A stretch of 37,500 nucleotides of DNA from Glandiceps talaboti (Eukaryota; Hemichordata; Enteropneusta; Spengelidae). Both the position numbers and the translations under genes were made by a program. The DNA lies in the NCBI RefSeq assembly GCF_964340395.1, contig NC_135560.1:3822998-3860497 (forward strand), read 5' to 3'. How positions within the stretch are numbered: position 1 is the stretch's first letter; every line of letters starts with the position of its first letter. Below are positions 34,248-37,500 of this stretch, in pieces. Below the pieces are notes generated by a model. It worked only from the letters and a program-made list of their open reading frames with translations. It had not been told where the DNA came from and did no database searches.

Positions 34248-37088
34248 ATGTATGTATGTGAATTTACATGCGGTAGGAAGCCATTGAGGCTTTTAAAGAC
34301 CCCTTACCGTCCTGAGGTGGTTATCAATACACGCTTTAAAATGGTTAATTGATGCAGTAGCAATAACCCTTTCTTGTAAAATGTTCCAAATGTCTACGAC
34401 ACGTTGACTGAAAAAAAATATTTACGTATATCCAATCTGGATCTATCGTTAATAATTTCAAACTGTTTCCGCTTGTTGTCGACATAGATATTTTGAAAAA
34501 TACAACTGCATCAATGAGAGTATATCCATGGAAAAGTTTATACACTTCCAACAAATCTGCTCTGATTTGTCTGGTTTCTAAAAAAAAAGTTGTCAGTTTC
34601 AATATGCGTAACCTATCCTCATAATTCAAGCCACCAAGCAGCGGAATCATCCTGGTGAACTGACGCTGCACTTTTTCCAATAATACAATATCCCTACTTG
34701 CATATGGGGACAACACTGGGGAAGCATAGTCAATGTGTGGACGAACTAGTGATTTAAAGAGTGGAAATACAATATCCTTCGATTTACAGGTGAATGGTTT
34801 TTTTTACCATACCAAGTACTCGATTTGCCTGATATTTCTTCTGCGATATTCAGTTTCAGTGAGTTATTAATCAAAACCCCTAGATCTGATTTTGACTCTA
34901 CAGATGACAATCTACTACCATTCATGATGTACAGACAGTGGGGATTATTGTAACCCACATGCTTGACCTTACACTTACTCACATTGAATAGCATTTGCCA
35001 GTCACAAGACCAATCAACTAAGGTTCCCAAATCTTTCTGTAACATTTCAGCATCGTCTTCAGATACAAATTTGCGAATTATCTTTAACTATGTATGTATG
35101 TATGTATGTATGTATGTATGTATGTATGTATGTATGTATGTATGTGTGTGTGTGTCTGTGTGTCTGTGTGTCTGTATGGATGGATGGATGGATGGATGGA
35201 TTGATTACATGTATGTATAGAGGGTGTGTGTGTGTTTTCCTTTCATATTCAACTTATAACTTATATTTCATAATTCACAGGTGTAGGCCATGGTTTGTGT
35301 TTAGTTCCAAGTATGTCCATTCTCGCACAATATTTCAACAAACGGTTTGCTCTTGTTACTGGCATTGCTACAGCTGGAAGCTCGATGGGATACTTTATTT
35401 ACTCACCTGTTTGCCAAATTATGATTGATTATTATGGATGGAGAGGTACATTCTTGATATGTTCAGCGGTAAATGCAAATATATGTGTGTGTGCTGCGTT
35501 AATGAGACCTATCAATACTATTGATGAAGACAAGGAGGAGGAAACATCTCAAGATTTGGATACAGAAATAAGACAAGGGAATACAAGGAATTGTCTTGTA
35601 TCGTTTGCCAAGTGTTCAGGATTCTGGCTTTTCTACAAATATAAAATAATTATCGTTGTTATGATTGCTTCCACTTTTGGAGATCTAGGCTATTGTATTG
35701 TAATGTTTTTACTGATACCAAATGCTGTTGATAGAGGTATTTCAAAACTTCACGCTGCATTTCTTGTTCCTGTGATGGGCATTGCCTCTTTGAGTGGAAA
35801 AATTCTACAGGGTTTTATAATTGATAGGCATTGCTGTTCGAGTCCGTGTATACTGTCCATAGTAACGCTAATTCTAGCAATAGCTGCATTCATTGTGCCA
35901 TGGATGAACAGTTTTGGATTACTGATTTGTTCTGCTGCAGTCGTAGGGTTTTCTATTGGTACATACTATCCAGTATTGTACGTAGCAGTCAAAGACATTG
36001 TGACAACACAAAATTACGCAGTTGGAATCGGTTTTACGTACTTTTTCTGTGGAATTGGAGACATTATTGGTTCCCCTTTAGGCGGTAAGAAAAAATTCAC
36101 GATAAACAAATGAATGTAATTTTAGCATAATTAAACTGTATGGCACACTTGTGCTGTAGTCGTGGTAAACTATGATTTGTGACGAGTAATACGACATTCA
36201 ATTTCACAGGGGTTTGGTAATGGTAGATATATTTTATTTAGTTTTAACCTTCGCTGTCTGTAGCTGGGATATTTTTTGCAATCAAATAACCAAGATATGT
36301 TTACTAAAGATGTGTCAATTACTTATGAAAAGACATTGTATCTGTTAATTAGTAGTAAATAGTATCTGGGTGTAGTTATATATATGTATGACTTGTTTGG
36401 TTGTGAAGTTGATCAATTTTGTACTGTTCTTACTGTGAATCGATTCTGAGAATAAAGCTGCAAGGGGAATAGTGTAGTTGCAAGTTTAAATCTTGAGTGA
36501 AAGCTCCGTTTACAATCTGTCACCATGTTAAAACTGTACTAACAACTGGAGTGTCATTTTTCTATTAGACAACCACAATATATTCACAAATTGTTCAAAT
36601 ATTAATAATTAGGCATTGCATATGTTAATCAGTCGTCAATATTATACATAAGAAGCATAGAAAGAGGTTGAAATCGTGATCGCCGTTGAGGCGAATACAG
36701 CTACAAAAATACCTTTACCCACAGGTGATGCAATGCAGTTTACAGTGTGCGATATTACAAGTAACTTATTGTACCTAACAAAACACTTTTTTTTCTTTAA
36801 AAAATGCCCAGTTGCAGCTAGTACAGCTTCAAAGGTTGAATTACCAGATATAATAGAAGTACTGACTAATTAATGTAAAAATATTAAACTAATAAATGTA
36901 CAAAAAGTGGCAAGCTCCTTAACTTACAATTTCCACCGTTTTGTCTTGCAGGCTGGTTGTTTGACGTCACTCAAAGTTACAGCTGGGCCTTTTTCTTGGC
37001 TGCATTGATGAACATAATCTGTGTAATTCTATTTGTAATAATTGCAATTCATGGCAGGAAGAATAGGAGGCTTGAGAGAGTTATATGA
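12252..37088 (+). CDS. Monocarboxylate transporter-like (SLC16/MCT) MFS protein, spliced, 4 coding exons
   Basis: Plasma-membrane transporter of the MCT (SLC16) branch of the major facilitator superfamily; characterised members carry lactate, pyruvate, other monocarboxylates or aromatic amino acids. The substrate here cannot be read from sequence. Joining 12252-12480, 12767-12910, 35281-36084 and 36952-37088 gives 1314 nt: 437 codons plus TGA. All introns are phase 1 with GT...AG ends. Seen: GGQWGW at residues 19-24 (TM1 signature, degenerate), SPVAGLL at 77-83 and NDKYGTR at 84-90 (TM2-TM3 loop), YFNKRFALVTGIATAGSSMG at 142-161 (second MCT signature, TM5), a short acidic central loop at about 198-245, and GSPLGGWLFDVTQSY across the exon 3/4 junction (TM11). 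About 12 hydrophobic segments are visible, and the length is usual for the family. The C-tail is short and basic. The acidic residue that opens the TM1 signature in most MCTs is absent. The start ATG is the first in frame, 18 codons before GGQWGW; an upstream non-coding exon is possible. Confidence 0.92.
12481..12766 (+). other. Intron 1 of the MCT-like gene, with a palindrome near the acceptor
   Basis: 286-bp phase-1 intron, GTGAGT...TTATAG. It is AT-rich with no coding content. Its last 60 bases hold the perfect palindrome at 12711-12748, described separately. Confidence 0.88.
12711..12748. repeat. Perfect 38-bp palindrome at the exon 2 acceptor
   Basis: The left half CATTTTAAAGTCACCGTTT is the exact reverse complement of the right half, with no spacer. 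Imperfect pairing continues outward (GAGATATTA against ACATAATCTC), so the arm reaches the pyrimidine tract of the 3' splice site at 12766. Confidence 0.95.
12767..12910 (+). CDS. MCT-like transporter, coding exon 2 (TM2 end, TM3, TM4 start)
   Basis: 144 nt. The acceptor TTATAG|GT and donor ACAG|GTATGA fit consensus. It encodes PVAGLLNDKYGTR, which matches the conserved MFS loop between TM2 and TM3, then a hydrophobic TM3 and the start of TM4 ending LT. Joining with exon 1 recreates Ser77 (A+GT), and joining with exon 3 recreates Gly125 (G+GT). The small size and conserved motif make this a secure exon even though no long ORF marks it. Confidence 0.88.
12949..13103. repeat. (ATGT)n microsatellite, left flank of the 21-kb element
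   Basis: About 155 bp of ATGT with a short GT interruption. It runs directly into the left terminal inverted repeat at 13104. The same motif in the same orientation resumes just outside the right terminus. Confidence 0.97.
13104..13134 (+). repeat. Left terminal inverted repeat of the large element
   Basis: 31 bases starting TATATGGAAAGCCGCAGCTG, exact reverse complement of 34066-34096. It abuts the ATGT tract, so the exact outer base and any target duplication are ambiguous. Confidence 0.92.
13375..14685. mobile_element. Non-autonomous TIR element with hAT-like CAGGG ends, inserted in the 21-bp array
   Basis: 1,311 bp starting CAGGGTTCGCAC and ending with its reverse complement in near-perfect form (GTACGAACCCTG). 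It is flanked by TTTATA on both sides (13369-13374, 14686-14691); removing the element and one copy restores a normal 21-bp unit. Subterminal CCTGGAAAA repeats occur at both ends in the same orientation. The ends look hAT-like, but hAT target duplications are usually 8 bp and this one is 6. No transposase frame is visible inside; open frames at 13515-13854 are unrecognised. Confidence 0.85.
14773..15558 (+). repeat. 393-bp higher-order tandem duplication in the left array
   Basis: The second copy starts exactly 393 bp after the first, and the two read the same over everything I compared, including irregular units (TATATGTGTACATTTC and GATTTTAACATGAATTT). The near-identity means a recent event compared with the diverged 21-bp units. 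Confidence 0.9.
15831..16424. other. Interior of the large element, AT-rich repeat-like DNA
   Basis: Contains phrases typical of dispersed animal repeats (CTGCTCAGTAGTTTTGGA, TTTTTGACCAAAAGACGC, a poly-C run and short CA run near 16082-16112). No gene. Confidence 0.5.
16425..16518. repeat. (GA)n microsatellite
   Basis: About 47 GA dinucleotides. The SLSLSL and ERERER open frames are its translations. Confidence 0.98.
16527..16921. repeat. Small inverted/direct repeat block around AGCAGTGAGCATG
   Basis: AGCAGTGAGCATGTAATTGAT at 16527-16547 is the near-exact inverse of two direct copies at 16830-16860 and 16888-16918 (58-bp period, ending CTGCTCCCTGTGGTTAG). AT-rich ATTGAT/ATCAAT runs between them also pair. 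It looks like a foldback or MITE remnant with one end duplicated. Confidence 0.65.
16922..17365. other. Interior of the large element, poly-C-bearing non-coding DNA
   Basis: Includes C-runs at about 17188-17217 and AT-rich DNA. Nothing recognised. Confidence 0.5.
17366..17815 (+). repeat. 63-bp minisatellite, about 7 copies
   Basis: Units start at TTGATAAGCG (17371, 17441, then every 63 bp: 17504, 17567, 17630, 17693, 17756). The first unit carries 7 extra bases. Copies alternate GCTCAGTAA and GCACAGTAG near their ends. Each unit includes TTATGACGTGATGCC. A 170-codon minus-strand ORF with a 21-residue repeat is a by-product of the period being divisible by 3. Confidence 0.95.
17905..18371 (+). 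pseudogene. Fragment of a HECT-associated/expanded-family protein with a C2HC zinc finger
   Basis: Two frames are needed. The first, ending ...YYYLAGFLHKLVSIT at about 18023, has a stop; the second (from about 18026) reads IIRECRYLLRDCGGFKLLQCSSGS..., then IYLRPIQKNL, then a zinc-binding pattern CRWC...RDHLWDC (C-x2-C-x11-H-x3-C), and ends at a good donor G|GTGAGT (18370). The order 'CGG-kLL', 'IYxRPIQxxL', then a C2HC finger resembles the N-terminal part of multicopy invertebrate and fish proteins that often carry a C-terminal HECT E3 ligase domain. No HECT domain is visible downstream. It is either a decayed gene or one broken exon. Family assignment is from memory of the pattern. Confidence 0.5.
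18600..19735. other. Interior of the large element, nothing recognised
   Basis: AT-rich DNA with a poly-C run near 19610. Minus-strand open frames at 19439-19672 have no recognisable content. Confidence 0.45.
19736..20310 (+). repeat. Tandem repeat (~337-bp period, 2 copies) carrying X-box-like palindromes
   Basis: The two copies share ATTTG...TTGACCAC-like starts, GGGTAGTTT, ATGCTGA.TTCAAAAAA, TCAT.TAATGAACATC and GTTGCCATGGTAACCAAAA, in order. GTTGCCATGGTAAC occurs at 19817-19830 and 20154-20167, and GTTTCCATGGAAAC at 19979-19992. The first form fits the RFX X-box consensus; whether it acts as one here is unknown. Confidence 0.8.
20311..21069. other. Interior of the large element, nothing recognised
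   Basis: Open frames at 20334-20645 (minus) and 20577-20924 (plus) overlap each other and resemble no family I know. Confidence 0.45.
21070..22190 (+). repeat. Two direct copies of a ~390-bp block, ~700-725 bp apart
   Basis: Copies at about 21070-21460 and 21795-22190 share GATTGT.TGTCTTGCTT, CAGACTACCG/CAGACTACGG, GTTGATTGCTTT/GTCGATTGCTTT, ATAAAAAGACGCAAC, GACATGCCT.GCC, TTCAGCATGTTCAAAT and GTAGACGATA in order. The spacing shrinks from 722 to 699 along the block, so both carry indels. They may be a tandem duplication or the ends of a small element; no TG...CA ends or coding sequence between them supports an LTR element. Confidence 0.75.
22191..23695. other. Interior of the large element, unrecognised, with one membrane-type open frame
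   Basis: A minus-strand open frame (23192-22968) has a hydrophobic segment (FELLVLILLVTIYLCAVVV) followed by two Cys, and another minus frame (22854-22543) follows. I recognise neither. A T-rich block at 23400-23560 with repeated TGGTCTAAAATG phrases looks like a dispersed repeat. Confidence 0.4.
23701..23757. repeat. (AAT)n microsatellite
   Basis: About 18-19 AAT trinucleotides in a nearly pure run. Confidence 0.98.
24413..24522 (+). repeat. Exact 55-bp tandem duplication
   Basis: The segment beginning GACAATAATTAGACATTGTA occurs twice head-to-tail (24413-24467 and 24468-24522) with no difference seen. Surrounding DNA (23760-25480) is AT-rich and shows no gene. Confidence 0.95.
25482..25727. 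repeat. (ACCT)n, (CA)n and (CATA)n microsatellite cluster
   Basis: Mixed ACCT, CA, AAAT and CATA tracts. The CATA run is the inverse orientation of the ATGT tracts elsewhere in the window. Confidence 0.96.
25728..26896. other. Interior of the large element, nothing recognised
   Basis: AT-rich. A plus-strand frame at 26297-26551 starts with a fairly protein-like stretch (VERAPLEVFDNQKNVQ) and then turns T-rich; it could be an old exon, but I cannot identify it. Confidence 0.4.
26897..28255 (-). pseudogene. Broken animal rve/integrase-type transposase (SAM-like, HTH, DDE core)
   Basis: Read on the minus strand. The N-terminus (from ATG at 28255) has a SAM-like helical domain (ISDVLNQLNLGHL...LESLGV). 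A resolvase/IS3-type HTH follows (GFTIHEIASMLSVSESTIYRRM), then the rve core: [26 protein letters not shown] with the first Asp, and RARSDMGMDN with the second. SVHNQRI comes just before where the family has its catalytic Glu. Damage: a frameshift near 28050 between the SAM and HTH parts, a one-base loss at about 27380 exactly at that Glu codon, another frameshift near 27250 and a TGA at 27191-27193. A conserved-looking C-terminus (CQDELFRIVPP, then YGVDLYENALAVI) ends at TGA 26897-26899. This family is multicopy in fish, amphioxus and corals and is annotated as 'integrase catalytic domain' protein; it may belong to the IS3EU or a Ginger-like class. It begins about 230 bp inside the right 21-bp array. 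Confidence 0.85.
28490..29342 (-). repeat. Right 21-bp subterminal array, inner part
   Basis: Same 21-bp family as the left array but in reverse-complement orientation (ACATCATATAAAGATATG and ACATCATATAATGGTGTG units). An 84-bp (4 x 21) higher-order repeat occurs three times, with AGTGTGTTCTCATC at 29137, 29221 and 29305. All ORFs over it are 7-residue repeat by-products. Confidence 0.95.
29343..29900. other. Start of the ~4-kb block splitting the right array
   Basis: No tandem repeat. Around 29730-29800 the plus strand reads NRSRKGPPRKISRRF, which resembles the basic linker after the HTH of Tc1-type transposases and may be an upstream exon of the copy that follows. Not certain. Confidence 0.45.
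29912..30795 (+). pseudogene. Tc1/mariner (DD34E) transposase, 3' part with an apparent intron, two stops
   Basis: Exon-like piece 29912-30154 follows TTTCGTTACAG and encodes VLVWGGISTRGTTPLYIFNG...FPDGHRFQQDNDPKH...WPTPSESP. Piece 30589-30795 follows a pyrimidine-rich AAAAGACAG and encodes DINPIE...MKRHLRRYVKPRCKEELITGI...AASGY and TAA. QQD and NPIE give the second Asp and catalytic Glu with 34 residues between, the Tc1 spacing. The 434 bp between the pieces start GTAAGT and end CAG, so this is probably a real intron. In-frame stops TAG (29990-29992) and TGA (30613-30615) kill the copy. The first catalytic Asp region is not found upstream. Confidence 0.85.
30155..30588 (+). other. Apparent spliceosomal intron inside the Tc1-like transposase
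   Basis: 434 bp, CCG|GTAAGT...AAAAGACAG|GAT, with a T-rich tract before the acceptor. Removing it joins SP to DINPIE exactly in frame at the most conserved transposase motif. Confidence 0.75.
30796..31629. repeat. Non-coding DNA with repeated TTTCAAGAAGATTT phrases
   Basis: Between 31040 and 31300 similar phrases (TTCAAGAAGATTTTGA, ATTCTGTA, TTATGTTGACAT) recur three or four times with roughly 60-80-bp spacing, an old degenerate tandem repeat. No gene recognised. Confidence 0.5.
31630..32381 (-). pseudogene. Broken BEN-domain protein gene (Pro-rich, coiled-coil-like, Gln-rich, BEN)
   Basis: Minus strand. A Pro/Ser-rich start (SPLPSPPPFPSPPS...) shifts frame near 32260 into PTLPVEQTDTLYERLKTDMMKYIDLKFEHLRNEL, a helical charged segment, then a Gln/Pro-rich linker. 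A second shift or stop at about 31893 precedes FKVFPKDERMGRNVYGRTKQ...FSPRRMELVKHTVF...EKEREWMKCVEGTNKALRQELRRV, which fits the BEN domain (chromatin/DNA-binding module of NAC1, BANP and some viral proteins). At least two lesions mean it is not translatable as one product; introns are an alternative but no good splice pairs are seen. BEN assignment is by pattern and should be checked by profile search. Confidence 0.55.
32382..33374. other. End of the ~4-kb block, nothing recognised
   Basis: AT-rich DNA with several overlapping short open frames on both strands, none recognisable. It ends in CTGTACTGTACTGTATG at the array boundary. Confidence 0.45.
33375..34028 (-). repeat. Right 21-bp subterminal array, outer part
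   Basis: Continues the same repeat and orientation as 28490-29342 up to the right terminus. Its outermost units match the outermost left units (a TGTAAACATTTCATTATATGAT-like unit, then GCGAGTACAT). Together the two right segments measure about 1.5 kb, close to the left array without its insertion, which suggests one array split by the ~4-kb block between. Confidence 0.93.
34029..34057. repeat. Hairpin unique to the right terminus
   Basis: AATATATTGAC pairs exactly with GTCAATATATT around a 7-base loop. It lies between the 21-bp array and the 31-bp terminal repeat and is absent from the left end. Confidence 0.85.
34066..34096 (-). repeat. Right terminal inverted repeat of the large element
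   Basis: Exact reverse complement of 13104-13134. Immediately inside lies a small hairpin (34029-34057) absent from the left end. Outside, ATGTGTGTATTTATG leads into (ATGT)n. Confidence 0.92.
34097..34257. repeat. (ATGT)n with ACGT variants and (GT)n, right flank of the large element
   Basis: Same strand orientation as the tract at 12949-13103. It separates the large element from the 3' end of the LINE, so it could serve as the target of one and the tail of the other. Confidence 0.96.
34258..35088 (-). mobile_element. 5'-truncated CR1-like non-LTR retrotransposon (3' end of ORF2)
   Basis: On the minus strand from 35088: EMLQKDLGTLVDWSCDWQM and FNVSKCKVKHVGYNN (reverse transcriptase end), then LFKSLVRPHIDYASPVLSPY, ASRDIVLLEKVQRQFTRMI, NYEDRLRILKLTTF, IRADLLEVYKLFHGY, and a terminal VVDIWN...INHFKACIDNHLR with stop TAA at 34293-34295. 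Frame changes near the A-runs at about 34800 and 34415 make it dead. The LLEKVQRxxTrmIpgL...YeeRL...L..rR.r.DLievyKi order is typical of CR1-type LINEs. The 3' UTR is only about 35 nt, with a small AAGCC/GGCTT hairpin, and runs directly into ACAT repeats. Confidence 0.9.
35089..35205. repeat. (ATGT)n, GTCT-type and (GGAT)n microsatellite before exon 3
   Basis: ATGT units at about 35089-35143, GTGTGTCT units to about 35175, GGAT units to about 35201. It borders the truncated 5' side of the LINE and continues the ATGT tract on its other side. Confidence 0.96.
35281..36084 (+). CDS. MCT-like transporter, coding exon 3 (TM4 to TM11)
   Basis: 804 nt after a normal acceptor (ATAATTCACAG|GT). It opens with the rest of TM4 (VGHGLCLVPSMS), then YFNKRFALVTGIATAGSSMG, TM5-TM6 (YYGWRGTFLICSA), an acidic loop rich in Glu/Asp, and TM7-TM11 with SGKILQGFIIDRH (TM8 and loop) and FCGIGDIIGSPLGG. 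The donor is GGCG|GTAAGA. It is open throughout with no stop, so the coding sequence is maintained despite the 22-kb intron before it. Confidence 0.92.
36085..36951 (+). other. Intron 3 of the MCT-like gene
   Basis: 867-bp phase-1 intron, GTAAGA...TTGCAG. AT-rich single-copy-looking DNA. I see no coding sequence, RNA gene or repeat in it. A 65-codon open frame at 36676-36873 has no recognisable content. Confidence 0.88.
36952..37088 (+). CDS. MCT-like transporter, coding exon 4 (TM11 end, TM12, C-tail, stop)
   Basis: The acceptor is TTTTGTCTTGCAG|GC. It encodes GWLFDVTQSYSWAFFLAA and a final hydrophobic segment, then a short basic tail (HGRKNRRLERVI) and TGA at 37086-37088. GWL(F/Y)D.T.SY is the usual last-quarter motif of MCTs. 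The tail is much shorter than in vertebrate MCT1-4 and lacks room for long sorting signals. Confidence 0.9.
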
Positions 37089-37454
37089 ATATTAAAAAAA
37101 AAATTCAAATGCAAATAATCATCACTTCAGCTTCCAAACACAAGTCCTGAAAAATTTACAATGATGATTATAATACTCACAAAAAACTACCGTCATGTTG
37201 AATAGAAATTTAAATGTGCCTTAGGGTTGTTATAAATGTCAAAAATAATAGTACATAAAAGGCTTATGACTTTTGATAGAATATTTTTGTTATATGACCA
37301 AAAGATAATGACAAATTAATCAATGCTATTCCAAATGACTGGCTCATCATGAAATGCAAACACGTACATAATGCTCAATATAATTTGAGTTCTTAAGTTC
37401 TAGATTGAAAGTTAACCATGCATTCCAAAATTTGCTTGTCGTCATCTCTTAAAA

Positions 37455-37460
37455 AATAAA
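37455..37460 (+). promoter_or_regulatory. Candidate poly(A) signal AATAAA of the MCT-like gene
   Basis: AATAAA lies 367 nt after the stop codon in AT-rich DNA. An earlier variant ATTAAA occurs at 37091-37096, only 3 nt after the stop. Either could be used; no downstream GU-rich element can be judged because the window ends here. Confidence 0.35.
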
Positions 37461-37500
37461 CAAGAATTCATGACAAAACAAACAAGGGAGAGCTGAAATT

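Larger units (their letters stand above)
12911..35280 (+). other. Intron 2 of the MCT-like gene (22.4 kb, occupied by nested mobile elements)
   Basis: Phase-1 intron, GTATGA...TTCACAG, 22,370 bp. Only about 40 bp at the left edge and about 140 bp at the right edge, plus ATGT repeats, look like original intron; the other introns of this gene are 286 and 867 bp. Everything between is repeats and dead transposons. The exons on both sides are intact and join in frame, so splicing over the whole block is expected. Confidence 0.85.

Overview
This is eukaryotic nuclear DNA, almost certainly from a marine invertebrate animal. It is AT-rich and full of microsatellites. Its one convincing gene is split by spliceosomal introns, and the rest is a graveyard of animal-type transposons: a CR1-like LINE, a Tc1/mariner copy, a TIR element with hAT-like ends, an animal rve/integrase-type transposase, and HECT-associated and BEN-domain fragments. 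I cannot name the phylum from sequence alone.

The one intact gene is a monocarboxylate-transporter-like (SLC16/MCT) member of the major facilitator superfamily on the + strand. It has four coding exons (12252-12480, 12767-12910, 35281-36084, 36952-37088) that join in frame to 437 codons plus stop, with three phase-1 GT-AG introns. Exon 1 is directly preceded by a cluster of (TG)n, (AC)n and (AACAC)n repeats, and intron 1 carries a perfect 38-bp palindrome just before the exon 2 acceptor. Everything upstream of about 12.2 kb is non-coding as far as I can see: microsatellites, a foldback repeat with a hammerhead-like motif (9.7-10.1 kb), a MITE-like element (10.78-11.05 kb) and diverged direct repeats.

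Intron 2 is 22.4 kb and explains most of the window. Perfect 31-bp inverted repeats lie at 13104-13134 and 34066-34096, followed inward by long arrays of a 21-bp repeat in opposite orientation on the two sides. Outside both ends the DNA is (ATGT)n in the same orientation, as expected if a ~21-kb element inserted into an ATGT microsatellite. The left array is interrupted by a 1.3-kb element with CAGGGTTCG termini and a 6-bp target duplication. The right array is apparently split by a ~4-kb block holding a dead Tc1-like transposase and a BEN-domain pseudogene. Between the arrays lie a HECT-associated zinc-finger gene fragment (+, near the left array), a 63-bp minisatellite, several duplicated blocks, and a dead SAM/HTH/rve transposase (-) that starts about 230 bp inside the right array. 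I infer that this transposase may have mobilised the element. A 5'-truncated CR1-like LINE (34.26-35.09 kb, -) sits beside it, again flanked by ATGT repeats.

The headline is this nested structure: a large TIR element with 21-bp-iterated arms and a possible own integrase, sitting in an intron whose flanking exons still join in frame.
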